Positions 1 through 8,607 of a DNA stretch of 64,000 nt are shown piece by piece. The first letter of the stretch is position 1; each line of letters opens with the position of its first letter. The position numbers and the translations under genes are program-made. The notes below the pieces were generated by a model. It was not told the origin of the DNA and did not search any database. It saw only the letters and a program-made list of their open reading frames with translations. The stretch is taken from assembly GCA_021816935.1 (NCBI GenBank), contig JAKAWR010000006.1:22977-86976 (forward strand), written 5' to 3'. The DNA is from Actinomycetes bacterium. GTDB lineage: Bacteria; Actinomycetota; Acidimicrobiia; Acidimicrobiales; JAMCPL01.

Positions 1-381
1 GTTGCGGTCGGGCGTACCCTCGCCGTTCTCGCTCATGTCGGCTTCTTCCTCTTCTCGATTTTCCTTGCGCTGATCTTCTACCTGGCCGAGGGCAAGAAGA
101 ACCGGTTTATTCAACATCATGCCCGCGAGGCACTCAATTTTCAGTTGACCCTCGCCATGGTGTCGATTATCACGATGTTCGCAATCGTCTCAAGTATCGT
201 TCTCACGGCTTTGGCGAACGGCGTTCCATCGGCCATATTCTTTTTCGTCTTTCCGGTGATGTTCGCAGCGTATGTGTTCGGGATAGTTGTTTCGATCATC
301 GGTGCGGTCAAGGCCTATCGGGGCGAGTGGTGGCGATATCCCATAAGTATCCGGTTTATCCGGAACCGTGATCCCCTATGA
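1..381 (+). CDS. DUF4870/Tic20-like small membrane protein, 5' end cut off
   Basis: The frame is open from the first base of the window to the TGA at 379-381, so the start lies upstream. The visible 126 residues hold a hydrophobic helix, then the conserved-looking HHAREALNFQ stretch, then two more membrane helices and a short basic tail. This layout (TM, amphipathic motif with two His and a QxT, two TMs) matches the DUF4870/Tic20-like family found widely in actinobacteria, often with no known role. The protein is expected in the cytoplasmic membrane. The family assignment is from memory of the motif; no function is inferred. Confidence 0.75.
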   Translation, partial: VAVGRTLAVLAHVGFFLFSIFLALIFYLAEGKKNRFIQHHAREALNFQLTLAMVSIITMFAIVSSIVLTALANGVPSAIFFFVFPVMFAAYVFGIVVSIIGAVKAYRGEWWRYPISIRFIRNRDPL

Positions 382-729
382 GTATCATTTGGGGCGGTGC
401 ACCTTTCCCTCCCACCGGCGCAGGCTGCTGGTACGGAGGCGCCTGGCAGAGAACAGTCCTGACATACAACTAAGCCGTCTCGCTCAGGGTGTTGATAAAG
501 CTGCCAGCGTAATTCGCCCCCAGAAGCTGGACTACGATGTCCTGGCCCTGGCAGCCTACCCGTGTTCCCGTGTTCCCGTGTTCCCGCGTTCCCGCGTTCC
601 CGTGTTCCCGTGCCCGTTGACGCGTATGCGGTTGAGGTAAATGGCCTTGGCGAACGCTTCGCTACCTATACCGCTGGAACCCGGCGACGAGAAACCATAA
701 GGAAGCTACGTGACCCGGTGCGGCTGGTC
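382..729. other. Intergenic region without a convincing gene
   Basis: This gap of about 350 bases lies between the DUF4870-like gene and the convergent DsbA-like gene. The only structure I see is the 8-bp tandem repeat at 559-614, listed separately. Open frames here are shadows with no recognisable product. Confidence 0.5.
559..614. repeat. 8-bp tandem repeat (CCCGTGTT)
   Basis: Seven head-to-tail units are present. The unit is CCCGTGTT; units four and five read CCCGCGTT and the last is degenerate. It lies between two convergent genes and shows no flanking hairpin or coding sense. Confidence 0.85.
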
Positions 730-1335
730 TCAGCGGGGGATGGTGGTCTGCTTCAGCTCGTTCAGCTCGGGACTGTTCACCATGAGATCGAGCACGCGCT
801 CGACCGTGCGACGGGCGAGCTTGGCGTCGCCTTCCGGCCGGGTCATGATACGTGCAAAGGTTGCGGTGCCGTCGAGGATGAAAGTAGGTACGCCGAAAAC
901 GGCGTGCTTCTTCACGGTTTCCTCGTGCTCCCTGGCGAGGATATCGTGCAATTGACCGGACCGGACGGCATCGAGCACGGGGCCGGAGTCGACGCCGCAG
1001 GAGCCAAGGGCCTTCTCCACTGCCGCTTCGTCGGTGAGGCTCTCGTACTGGTCGTGCTTCAACGCGAACAGAGCAAGGTGGATGTCGGGGAACTTGTCGG
1101 GGTACATGTCCCGCACGGCGATGCCTGCCTCGATCGCGAAGATGTCCCGCTGCCTCGTCTTGTCTTTCCAGACCGGCGTATCGTCTTCATCGAGGTGCGC
1201 CTGGTGAAGGGAGAAGGGCACGAATCGGACCTCCCATGGCGCCCCGGCTTTGAGCGCCGTGACGACGTGCTCGTTCGCATTCCGGGCAAACGGGCACAGG
1301 TAGTCGTACGTGATTGCAAAGGAAATCGCGTCCAT
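730..1335 (-). CDS. DsbA-family thioredoxin-fold protein (FrnE-like)
   Basis: A 201-residue cytoplasmic protein with no signal peptide. The N-terminus carries the thioredoxin-fold strand and active-site loop DYLCPFAR (Cys near residue 13) and the C-terminal part has the cis-proline loop FGVPTFI, as in the DSBA/FrnE/2-hydroxychromene-carboxylate isomerase superfamily. The active site is CPFA rather than CxxC, so the resolving cysteine is missing and a classical disulfide oxidase role is unlikely. It may act as a monothiol or thiol-transferase-like enzyme, comparable with mycothiol-linked Rv2466c relatives (inference). It is convergent with the DUF4870-like gene and in the same direction as the PAP2 gene upstream. 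Confidence 0.8.
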   Translation of the reverse strand: MDAISFAITYDYLCPFARNANEHVVTALKAGAPWEVRFVPFSLHQAHLDEDDTPVWKDKTRQRDIFAIEAGIAVRDMYPDKFPDIHLALFALKHDQYESLTDEAAVEKALGSCGVDSGPVLDAVRSGQLHDILAREHEETVKKHAVFGVPTFILDGTATFARIMTRPEGDAKLARRTVERVLDLMVNSPELNELKQTTIPR

Positions 1336-1386
1336 GCCTTCAGGATAGCCGGGACGAGTTCGTCTCGGATCGACCGCGGGTCGGAC

Positions 1387-1986
1387 TCACGCGAGCCGCC
1401 CCATGTTACGGTCGGGCGGCGATAGCCCGGGAGAGCGATCGACCGAGTGACTGCTGATCCGTGGGTGAGGAGCTCGCCTGTGAACCGCCCATCTATGATG
1501 GGCTTGGTCGCGGCTTTGCGCTCGGACGAGTCGCCTCAACAGTAGGCCGAGTGTCAGACCGATAATCGTGCCGGCAACGACGTCCGAAGCATGGTGGTGG
1601 CGCAGGTGAATGCGGGAGTACGACACGAGGGCGGCAAGCACGTAGTAGGCCGGTGCTGCGGGGTCGTCCTGGGCGAGCATGGCGGCGGCACACCAGGCGG
1701 CGAGGGAGTGCCCCGAGGGGCAACTCGGGCTCGTGGGCGTCCGCACGTACATCTGCACCTGAAGGTCAGCGGTGGCAGGACGCCTCCGGCCTACCAGCCG
1801 CTTCGCGGACCTGTTGACCGCAGGGGCCGCGAGCCCAGTCACCGAGATCGAGCGCAGCTTCTGCCGGAGATCCCCGTCGCCGCGAATGCCCCCTCTGATC
1901 AGCGCTACCAGCAGCCAGAGGAGCCCTCGATCGCCGAGAGCGGAAGAGGCCGCGGCGAGGGCGTCAACAGCCGGCACGCCGCGCAA
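1387..1986 (-). CDS. PAP2-superfamily membrane phosphatase
   Basis: The 199-residue frame shows the three phosphatase signatures in order: K-x6-RP (KRLVGRRRP), PSGH, and SRIHLRHHHASD (SR-x5-H-x3-D). Hydrophobic helices lie around them. Relatives remove phosphate from lipid phosphates such as undecaprenyl diphosphate, phosphatidate or diacylglycerol pyrophosphate; the substrate here is unknown. The start used is a TTG; the open frame continues upstream to the end of the nuclease gene, but no better start is visible there. The last 40 residues are basic and His-rich and are probably cytoplasmic. The gene follows the PD-(D/E)XK gene by about 70 bases. Confidence 0.85.
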   Translation of the reverse strand: MRGVPAVDALAAASSALGDRGLLWLLVALIRGGIRGDGDLRQKLRSISVTGLAAPAVNRSAKRLVGRRRPATADLQVQMYVRTPTSPSCPSGHSLAAWCAAAMLAQDDPAAPAYYVLAALVSYSRIHLRHHHASDVVAGTIIGLTLGLLLRRLVRAQSRDQAHHRWAVHRRAPHPRISSHSVDRSPGLSPPDRNMGRLA

Positions 1987-2054
1987 CCGGTCAACCGCCC
2001 CGTCGACCGCAGAGTCAAGACTCTCTATGAAGCCGATACCGAACCGCCTCCGCC

Positions 2055-2981
2055 TCAGTTTCCGGTGCCGCCGCTTCCCCCACTAGCGGCGCTCCCTTTG
2101 CCCCCGTCCCGCCTCCCGTTGCCGCCTTGACACTTGCTTCCCCCGCTTGCGTCGCGGCCCCGGCTCTCGCTTGTGCCCCCGCCGCCCCCGCCGGCCACGT
2201 TCGTGGCCGCAAACGCGGGGCAGAACTGCCGGAAACCACACCAGTTGCAGAGCCCGGACGGTCGGGGTCTGAAGTCGTCCAGCTCGCAGGCCCGCAGGAT
2301 TGCCTGCCACAGCGCATGCACATTCCTTCGGACGCTCTCGATCATCTGGGCGGAGGGGACTGACGTTATTGTGCAGGGCGCCTTCAGGTAGACAAGGCGA
2401 ACAGCGGCAGGCCGTACGCCGAGCACCTCTTCGCAGAGGAGCGCGTAGATGTTGACGCCGGTGAGTCGCGAGCGCTCATATCCGTCGCCGGGCGCCCGCC
2501 CGGTCTTGTAGTCGGTGATCACGAGGTCACCGCTCGCCGTACGGTCGAGCCGGTCGATTATGCCCCTCATCTTCACGCCTGCCACTTCGGCCTCCAGGGC
2601 GAGCTCAAGTCCAACAGCGTCGACGCCGTCCGGGTCCTCGAGGCTGAAGTATCCGTCGAGTAGCGCCTCACCTTCTTTCCGGAGCTTCGCCGACTCTTCC
2701 TGCGATAGCGCCAGATCAACCAGGTCCGGGTCATCGTACGCCATTGCCTTGAGCTCGAAGGCGAGCAGTTCCGAGGCTCTATCCCGCGTGCGACGCCCCG
2801 GAGACATCTCCCAGAAGAGCCTCTCCAGTGCACGGTGCATGAGCGTCCCCCGGACGGCGTGTATCGAGGGAGGTTCGGGCAGGCCGTCTATCACCGAGAA
2901 CTTGAACGCAAGCGGGCAGTCCTTGAAGTTGGTAATCCGGGATGGGGAGAGAGATCGCGGGATGGTCAGGGTCATTCGCAC
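2055..2981 (-). CDS. RecB-family PD-(D/E)XK nuclease with Fe-S-type cysteines
   Basis: A 308-residue nuclease of the RecB/Cas4-like group. RGTLMHRALE supplies the conserved His, GIIDRLDR the catalytic Asp and DYKTG the D/E-x-K core. A cysteine in FKDCPL plus three near the C-terminus (LCNWCGFRQFC) match the four-Cys iron-sulfur site of AddB/Cas4-like nucleases. The last 50 residues are Gly/Ser/Arg low-complexity and unlike the family core. Stand-alone proteins of this type are common in actinobacteria and are taken to act in DNA repair; no cas genes are nearby, so a Cas4 role is not supported. ATG at 2981 or two codons later could start it. Confidence 0.85.
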   Translation of the reverse strand: MRMTLTIPRSLSPSRITNFKDCPLAFKFSVIDGLPEPPSIHAVRGTLMHRALERLFWEMSPGRRTRDRASELLAFELKAMAYDDPDLVDLALSQEESAKLRKEGEALLDGYFSLEDPDGVDAVGLELALEAEVAGVKMRGIIDRLDRTASGDLVITDYKTGRAPGDGYERSRLTGVNIYALLCEEVLGVRPAAVRLVYLKAPCTITSVPSAQMIESVRRNVHALWQAILRACELDDFRPRPSGLCNWCGFRQFCPAFAATNVAGGGGGGTSESRGRDASGGSKCQGGNGRRDGGKGSAASGGSGGTGN

Positions 2982-3046
2982 CCGATTATTGCAAACTACG
3001 CACGCAGCCGCACGGATGGCTTACGACCTGCCTCGGAATGCATGTG

Positions 3047-3901
3047 TCAACCCGTGATAGCCGTGTCAAGTATCCAGCCGGCGACGGCATCGGGATGAGC
3101 GAGTGGCCCGAAGTGCCCGAAACCCTCGAAGACTTGTAGCCGGGCGGCCTGCCCCGATCCGTTGAGGCGTTCCCGGATCATCCGCTGCGTGTCGGGTCCG
3201 AGAAAGGGATCTTCGGTACCGCAGGCAAGCTCTACTGGGCATCGGACCCTGGCGAGGTTCCGGAACGCGTCATGAGAGGCGCCGTTGATGTAGATCTCCG
3301 ACTCGTGAACCCGATCGCAGGCGAGGCGGACTCCGGCGCCGTCGGGGACGAACCCGTTCTCCACGTACGCCCGGAGCGCCTCTTCGCTGAAGCCTGCGAA
3401 AGGTTCCTTGCCTGCGAAGTTGGAATAGGCTTCCTCAAAGGAGCCGAACGTCTCCCGCCTGTGGAGCGCGGCCTCGGCCATTTTGTTGCCGGGGAGCGGG
3501 GGAGGGGGATCGTCGGAGGGGTAGATAACCGGCTCGTAGCAGAAAAGCTGCGCAAACGTGCCGGGTTCCTCCTCTTCGGCAAGCAGCAGGGAAGCCCCGC
3601 CGCACGAGTGGCCGAACCCGACGGGCTTCCGGAGGTCCAGAGCGCGGGCAACGGCGAGAATGTCCGATCCGAAACCGCTCCAGTGGAACGATCCGTCTGG
3701 CGGCGCAGATGACCGGCCGTGCGTTCTTGAATCGAGGATGACGCAGTGGAAGCGTACGAGCAGCAGTGTTGCGAGCGGTCCGAGCGTGGGTCCGCAGAGG
3801 CCGGTTGCGTGACAGAGGAGCAGATCGGGCCCGCTGCCGCCGATGTCGTAGACGGCTATTTCCGGCCCGCCGGAGATCTTGACGTAGCTTGTGGGTTTCA
3901 T
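3047..3901 (-). CDS. Alpha/beta-hydrolase fold enzyme
   Basis: A 284-residue single-domain hydrolase. The nucleophile elbow is GHSCGG (Ser near residue 98), the oxyanion-side motif is CHATG near the N-terminus, an Asp lies in CGTEDPF and the catalytic His in GFGHFGPLAHP near the C-terminus, giving a complete Ser-Asp-His triad. No signal peptide is present, so it is cytoplasmic. Relatives include esterases, haloperoxidase-like and lactone hydrolases; the substrate cannot be read from sequence. It lies upstream of the nuclease gene on the same strand with about 65 bases between. Confidence 0.85.
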   Translation of the reverse strand: MKPTSYVKISGGPEIAVYDIGGSGPDLLLCHATGLCGPTLGPLATLLLVRFHCVILDSRTHGRSSAPPDGSFHWSGFGSDILAVARALDLRKPVGFGHSCGGASLLLAEEEEPGTFAQLFCYEPVIYPSDDPPPPLPGNKMAEAALHRRETFGSFEEAYSNFAGKEPFAGFSEEALRAYVENGFVPDGAGVRLACDRVHESEIYINGASHDAFRNLARVRCPVELACGTEDPFLGPDTQRMIRERLNGSGQAARLQVFEGFGHFGPLAHPDAVAGWILDTAITG

Positions 3902-4158
3902 CAGGTTGGTCCGGAAGGCGGGCTCTCTTCGAGACCGGCTGGGAGCTGTCGTGGGCCCGTGTCCTGCAGTCCGAGGCCAGCGGTTATCGGATCGCTTGGA
4001 GAGGACCCGACGCGGTGTCGGTCACAGTAGGGCATCAATGCATTATGCCGCGCCCATGCAGCCCGGCGTGCCATCCGGATCGGGTGGCACGATGCCGGCG
4101 CAGGCGGCCGTGCGGGCAGTGGTGACCTGAGAGCGGGCTTCCGGTCAGCTATAAAGGT

Positions 4159-4773
4159 GTGATGCAGCACTTCCTCGTCACGGGCGGCTACCTCGCGCTT
4201 TTCCTTCTGGCCGTGGCCGAATCGGCGTGTATTCCCGTGCCGTCGGAGGTGACGATGACCTTTGCGGGCGCGCTCGCGGGCGGCATGGTGGCAGGCGCCC
4301 ACCTGAACCTGGTAGCGGTTATCCTCGTGGGTACCGTCGGCGAGGTTGGCGGGGCGTTCATCGCATGGGCGGTCGGCGTAACCGGGGGAAGGGCGCTGGT
4401 CGAGCGGTACGGCCGTTACGTACTCCTGTCTTCGAAGGACCTGGACCGGGCAGAGGGTTGGTTTGTCCGCAACGGTGTCTGGGGAGTGTTCGTGGGTCGG
4501 CTGCTTCCCGTGATCCGGACATTCATATCGCTTCCCGCAGGCGTGGCCGAGATGAAGCCGCTTCGCTTCGGGCTCCTTACGCTGGCCGGCTCCCTCGTAT
4601 GGGATGGGGCGCTCGGCGGGATCGGGTACGCGGCCGGTTCGCACTGGCACGAGGTGGCCGGCAAGTTCAGCGATGCGGGCTACGTGCTGGCGGCCCTCGC
4701 TGTGATCGCGATTGCAGGGTTCATCGTCCACCGGTTCAGCGTGGTCCGCCGGGAGAGCGAAACCGCTACCTGA
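4159..4773 (+). CDS. DedA-family membrane protein
   Basis: A 204-residue DedA/SNARE-associated family protein with about five membrane segments. Recognisable features are the acidic re-entrant motif ESACIPVPSEV, the GxxxG-rich helix GTVGEVGGAFIAWAVG, and the FVGRLLPVIRTFISLPAG segment with its key Arg residues. The family is linked to membrane homeostasis and undecaprenyl-phosphate or phospholipid flipping (established for several relatives). The start is GTG at 4159 or the directly following ATG. Its end overlaps the tail of the small antitoxin gene on the other strand by 8 bases. Confidence 0.9.
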   Translation: MMQHFLVTGGYLALFLLAVAESACIPVPSEVTMTFAGALAGGMVAGAHLNLVAVILVGTVGEVGGAFIAWAVGVTGGRALVERYGRYVLLSSKDLDRAEGWFVRNGVWGVFVGRLLPVIRTFISLPAGVAEMKPLRFGLLTLAGSLVWDGALGGIGYAAGSHWHEVAGKFSDAGYVLAALAVIAIAGFIVHRFSVVRRESETAT

Positions 4774-4927
4774 GCGCCTGCCGGGCTCTCGGCCGGGCGG
4801 GGCGCAGTGCATCGATACGGGCAACCGGGGTGCCGCGGTCTACGATGATCACCGTTTCCGCCTGGCGGACCTGGTCGAGCAGGGCACTCAGCCTGTTCTT
4901 GGTCTTCGACACGGATGCAATCCTCAT
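4766..4927 (-). CDS. Short Phd/YefM-like antitoxin without a partner toxin
   Basis: A 53-residue frame starting ATG at 4927. It begins MRIASVSKTKNRLSALLDQV and continues with ETVIIVDRGTPVARI, the two conserved blocks of Phd/YefM-type antitoxins (DNA-binding helix, then a strand with the RGxPVA signature). It is shorter than usual (about 75-85 residues), and the C-terminal toxin-binding helix is reduced to an Arg/Ala-rich tail. No toxin frame follows; the next gene is the convergent dedA. It is either an orphan regulator or a TA remnant. The match is by motif only. Confidence 0.65.
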   Translation of the reverse strand: MRIASVSKTKNRLSALLDQVRQAETVIIVDRGTPVARIDALRPARPRARQALR

Positions 4928-5005
4928 CGAGGCCGTTATAGCCTAATGCTAGTGCACCGTGACCATGAACCGGTAGGGCGCCGACCGCCGGAATGTTGGC
5001 TCTCC

Positions 5006-6292
5006 TCAGCAGGGCGCGGAGGAGGATAGCGATGGGCTCCGGGCCCGGCAGGCGTGCTCGAAGTTGCGGAAGACCTCGAATACCGGCGTCCGCCCCTTGA
5101 AGAACGCGAGGCGGCCTGCGGCCGAGTCGGGAGTGGCGTTGTACGAAGCGAAGTAGTCGGTGAAAAAGGGGCTCACGCCGGCCGCGCCTATGTGGTGCGC
5201 GAAGTCGATCAGCATATTGGCCCACTGCGGGTCGATCTGCTCCTGCAACGAGGGGTCCGTATTCGCTGTCGTGCTCCATGTTTCGTTGATCCAGACCGAC
5301 TTGCCGCCGGTCCCGACGCGGTGGAGGAACTGCTCGGTGTCGGAAAAGGCGCTTGCAGTGTAAATGTCGAAGCCCAGGAAGTCGAGACCGCTTACCTTCG
5401 TGGCCGCGGTCATCAACTGAAGGTCGAGCCTGTCGCCCGGGCTGGCGGTGTTGTAGACGTTGCCGTCGACCGCTATGCCGACCTTGGTGTTCGGCGAAAC
5501 CGACTTCACTGCAGATATGAGCCGGTCCAGGAGGCTTATCCATGTCGAGACCGACAGCACCTGCCGATCGGCCGCCGACGAGGCGGTTCGCGACAGCCCC
5601 GCTATCATCGGCGCGTACCAGGGGGGTTCCTTGATCACCGTGTAGTAGTCGGGATGGAAGGCGGCGGCGATTGTCCGGACCCGGGCGACCCATGCGGCGG
5701 CGAACTGCGCCCACGGCAGGGGGTGGTGGCGGTAGGTTTCGGCAGACGCGTCCTTGAGCACGACGAGATGTCCCGAGCTCCGGATTAAATCGACGATCGC
5801 GGTATCTTTGGCAATTACGGCCGGATTGCCCGAAAGCCAAGGGTCGTACCCCATGTCAATGGTGATCCCCTGGGCGCCAGTGTCTTCCAGCATGGACAGT
5901 TCTTCTTCGATGACCGGAAGCGTGTTGCCCGGCTTGCCGGGGTTGTCGTAGCTGTCGCTCCCGAGCGCAGGCGACAGGATGAAGGGCTTCTCCGGTGCCG
6001 ATCCCCAAGCCGCGGCCTCGGCCGAGAGCCATGCCGGGCAGATACCGTTCGGGTACTCCCGAATGTTGCAAGTGGCCGGAGCGGCAGAGGTTCCGGTCGT
6101 GGCCTGGGAGGGCGAGGACGCCGGTGACGTTGCCAACGACCGAGCAGGCGGAAGGGGGACGGCCCTGGGATGGCTGCACGCGGCCAGACTCGCCGCAGCG
6201 AGCCCGAACCCGATCCATACGGCAACGGTTGGCGCGATACCAGGGCGGCGGTGCCAGTGCAGTGCCTTTCGATTTGAGGAGTGTCTTCTCAT
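5006..6292 (-). CDS. Secreted lipoprotein, glycoside-hydrolase-like TIM barrel
   Basis: A 428-residue protein with a lipoprotein signal: basic N-terminus, hydrophobic stretch and lipobox LAAC, then a Pro/Ser/Ala linker. The remainder looks like a (beta/alpha)8 glycosidase fold. Two glutamates sit at strand-end-like motifs, VIKEPPW and WINETW, as expected for the acid/base and nucleophile of clan GH-A enzymes (inference). It has repeated aromatic motifs such as GFDIYTASAF. The exact GH family is not recognised. It should be anchored on the outer face of the membrane. It lies alone between the antitoxin and a repeat-rich intergenic region. Confidence 0.65.
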   Translation of the reverse strand: MRRHSSNRKALHWHRRPGIAPTVAVWIGFGLAAASLAACSHPRAVPLPPARSLATSPASSPSQATTGTSAAPATCNIREYPNGICPAWLSAEAAAWGSAPEKPFILSPALGSDSYDNPGKPGNTLPVIEEELSMLEDTGAQGITIDMGYDPWLSGNPAVIAKDTAIVDLIRSSGHLVVLKDASAETYRHHPLPWAQFAAAWVARVRTIAAAFHPDYYTVIKEPPWYAPMIAGLSRTASSAADRQVLSVSTWISLLDRLISAVKSVSPNTKVGIAVDGNVYNTASPGDRLDLQLMTAATKVSGLDFLGFDIYTASAFSDTEQFLHRVGTGGKSVWINETWSTTANTDPSLQEQIDPQWANMLIDFAHHIGAAGVSPFFTDYFASYNATPDSAAGRLAFFKGRTPVFEVFRNFEHACRARSPSLSSSAPC

Positions 6293-6520
6293 CGCTTGTC
6301 GATACTATAGCCTCAAGCGATCGAGAGGTTGCTCGGGAGCCTCACCGGATGGGGAGGCTGCCCTTCCCCGGATGTCACCGTTCATACCTGCCGCACAAGG
6401 CGTCCGGTCAAGTGAGGGATTCCCCTGTTCACGAACCTCGGCGGGAAGTGGGGTCGCGTGGTGGCCCGCTGATGGTCTGAGCCTTGTAGAGCGTCAGCGA
6501 CTGGGGATCTCGGGCGAAGT

Positions 6521-6624
6521 AGTGCGTCGCCACTCCTTCCTCGGCGAACGGTCGTGGCGCGCCATTCCTTCCTTTCGACGGTACAGCGGACCGTCTCATC
6601 CAATCCCCCTATCCGCTGAGGCTC
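6521..6624 (+). repeat. Dispersed intergenic repeat, copy A
   Basis: This copy lies in the gene-free region 6293-6747. Its core CCATTCCTTCCTTTCGACGG is followed by ACAGCGGACCGTCTCATCC and ATCCGCTGAGGCT. The same blocks occur in reverse orientation at 48314-48436, and partial versions occur at 7945-8065, 15773-15887 and 54186-54312. Nothing else recognisable is present in the rest of the gap. Confidence 0.7.
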
Positions 6625-6747
6625 TTAATAATTCTCTCATGTCACGATAACCCCCTCTTGAACTACGTCACCGATGATGGTTGCAGGACGTCGCACCGTG
6701 CGGCGGTTCTCGAATGGCAAAGGCAACAGAGACGAAGGAGAAGTGAG

Positions 6748-7815
6748 ATGAGAAAGGAAACCTTGAAAAGGTTTGCATGGAGCATAGTCCCCAAGGCAGC
6801 CGTCTTGGCGGTGGCTACTGCCCTGCCGGTCGGACTCGTAGGGGGATCGGCGTTCGCCGCGTCCCCGACTGCCTCGGCAGCCCCGACGACTCCGGTCAGG
6901 CACCCGACCCCCTCACCGGTGGCGACCCACTTGTGCCAGCCGGCAGCGAAGCATCCGATCATGCATTTTCGCTGCGAGGTCAGGCGCCTCATCCGCGCGG
7001 ATGCGGTGAGTGCTGAGATCACGACGCACTCGAGCTCCGGCGACGAGCGGACGGTTGTGGACAGGGGCACCGTGATGGTCCTGAACAAGAGGGTCATCGC
7101 GCTCAAGCTCGCGCCGAGGGATTGGACGGCTACAACGATTACGCAGAACACCCAGGAGCTTCGTTCGCAGTACCTGAAGGTCGGCACGCCGGCCGTGCTG
7201 GTGAGCGACGGCCACGTTGCACAGATCGTGCTCTCGCTTGTCAGGGCCAATCCCGTGAGCGTCGATCCCGACCCGAACCCGGCCGCTGACGGGTCTTCCG
7301 CCTGCCCGCCGCCTCCCGTCACCGGGACGGCTTCGACCACCCCGACCTGCCCTTCCCCGTCACCGGTGAAGGGGACCTGCCCTACGGCTTCGCAGCACCC
7401 GGTTCACTACACCTTCTGCACGATCCGGGAGCTCGTGAGGGATGCGATCGGCGTGCATGTCTACTTTGCGACGGGGAAGGTCCGCGCGACCCTTTCCCTC
7501 CAGCGTGGCACCGTTATTGTTGTCAACTCGAAGGCCATCGTCATCCGCCGGGCAGACGGCGTTGACAAGGTAGCCCCTATCACGAAGCAGACGTGGGAGT
7601 ACCGCAAGCAGGACCTGAAGGTCGGAGCTGACGTCCTTCTCCTGAAGGTCGACGGCGTGGCGAGGGCGATCGTTCCCTTCCAGCCCAAGGCTTCTACGGG
7701 ATCGGGTAGTGGATCCGGATCGGGCAGCGGCACGGGCACCGGCAACGGCAGCACCGGATCCGGATCTGGCGGCAGCGGCACGGGCACCGGCAACGGCAGC
7801 GCCAGCAACGGTTAG
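6748..7815 (+). CDS. Secreted protein with two DUF5666-like domains and a Gly/Ser tail
   Basis: ATG at 6748 is chosen because GAAGGAG stands just upstream and a clear signal peptide follows (basic start, hydrophobic core, cleavage near AFAASP); an in-frame start at 6658 lacks both. The mature protein has two homologous units of about 100 residues. Each begins with a Cys-containing HP(I/V).F.C..R.L(I/V)R helix and continues with a beta-rich part: D(R)GTVMVLNKRVI in unit one and QRGTVIVVNSKAI in unit two, then a LKVG....LV.V.G block. A Pro-rich linker separates them. The C-terminus is a Ser/Gly/Thr/Asn repeat. The fold resembles DUF5666. A paralogue lies at 26241-27095. The function is unknown, probably extracellular. 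Confidence 0.75.
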   Translation: MRKETLKRFAWSIVPKAAVLAVATALPVGLVGGSAFAASPTASAAPTTPVRHPTPSPVATHLCQPAAKHPIMHFRCEVRRLIRADAVSAEITTHSSSGDERTVVDRGTVMVLNKRVIALKLAPRDWTATTITQNTQELRSQYLKVGTPAVLVSDGHVAQIVLSLVRANPVSVDPDPNPAADGSSACPPPPVTGTASTTPTCPSPSPVKGTCPTASQHPVHYTFCTIRELVRDAIGVHVYFATGKVRATLSLQRGTVIVVNSKAIVIRRADGVDKVAPITKQTWEYRKQDLKVGADVLLLKVDGVARAIVPFQPKASTGSGSGSGSGSGTGTGNGSTGSGSGGSGTGTGNGSASNG

Positions 7816-7831
7816 TCCCCCGTAGGGGAGA

Positions 7832-7853
7832 CCCCACCTGGGCCGGGGTGGGG
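7832..7853 (+). terminator. GC-rich hairpin after the secreted protein gene
   Basis: CCCCACC (7832-7838) and GGTGGGG (7847-7853) form a perfect 7-bp stem with an 8-nt loop, 17 bases after the stop codon. There is no T tract, so it is a hairpin-type or Rho-assisted candidate only. Confidence 0.45.
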
Positions 7854-7944
7854 CTGTGCTCCTGGACCTCACCAGGGAGTTGCAGCCTCCACTCCGGCCT
7901 TATTACGCGCCGTGGTGGTGACGTCGTTCCCCGTACCGTCTCAT

Positions 7945-8065
7945 ACCGGATTGTTGCGGGTCGTGGCTGCGCCGCTGCCTTCATCTCGGACGTCCTTCCT
8001 CTCGGACGTCCGTCGGACGTCCTTCCTCTCGGACGTCCGTCGGACGTCCTCACGCCGGACGGGTC
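7945..8065 (+). repeat. Dispersed intergenic repeat, copy D, with internal 27-bp duplication
   Basis: This copy lies in the gene-free gap 7816-8367. The block TTGCGGGTCGTGGCTGCGCC, then GCTGCCTT and CTCGGACGTCC, is shared with copies C (15773-15887) and E (54186-54312). A 27-bp unit beginning TCGGACGTCCTTCC is present twice (7986-8012 and 8013-8039) plus a partial third, rich in the palindrome GGACGTCC. No coding sense is evident. Confidence 0.75.
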
Positions 8066-8367
8066 AACGCCGCCGCCACAACCCCCCCAGGGACGCCGAT
8101 TGCCGCAGCGCATCGCGCGACCTGGCATTGGTCTGGTAAAATACACAGTGAGATGCCACGTGGTCTTGGACTAGGCCGGCGTGGGGTGTGTGCAGTGTGG
8201 AGACTGCAGTTTGACCGGAGCAGCAGGAAGGACAGGGTGATGATCTGGACGGGGATCGTGTTGCGGTGGCTCTCCGAAGGCTCGGATAGGCCTTTGACGC
8301 CTGATCCATGCAGTAGGCTCTTGCGGCCTGCACAGGGCTCATGGACCGTTAATGGGAGGAGTAGCGG

Positions 8368-8607
8368 GTGAAAAAGGGTAGACATCGCAGGTTCGAAGAA
8401 GCGCGCAATCTGAAGAGGACCACTCTTACCGGTGGGCACCGGCGGTGTCCTGAATGCGGCGCCTTGGAGGGCGAAGAGCACGCCGGTTGGTGCCTGGTCG
8501 AGCAGGATGAACTGGAGGAGCTTCTTGAGGATGTCGCTGGTAACAACGGGAGTGGAGCGGCTCGGCATGCGTACGACGACGAGGACCCCCTACTCAACGA
8601 ACCCTGA
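8368..8607 (+). CDS. Small hypothetical protein with a CxxC...C zinc-ribbon-like motif
   Basis: A 79-residue frame starting GTG at 8368, with GGGAGGA about 7 bases upstream as a good ribosome site. The first 20 residues are basic. The middle has CPECGALEGEEHAGWC, an incomplete zinc-ribbon-like arrangement, and the C-terminus is strongly acidic with a short helix QDELEELLED. I do not recognise a named family. It stands alone between the repeat-rich gap and the convergent radical SAM gene. Confidence 0.6.
   Translation: MKKGRHRRFEEARNLKRTTLTGGHRRCPECGALEGEEHAGWCLVEQDELEELLEDVAGNNGSGAARHAYDDEDPLLNEP

Noticed and set aside
559..614. CRISPR array
   Set aside because: Units are 8 bp with no spacers; none of the tandem arrays in this window has the repeat-spacer layout, and no cas genes occur.
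562..1425. Long plus-strand frame opposite the DsbA-like gene
   Set aside because: It is the antisense shadow of a clear thioredoxin-fold gene; no recognisable protein motif.
4680..5840. 386-residue minus-strand frame
   Set aside because: Out-of-frame shadow over the lipoprotein and antitoxin genes with no motif.
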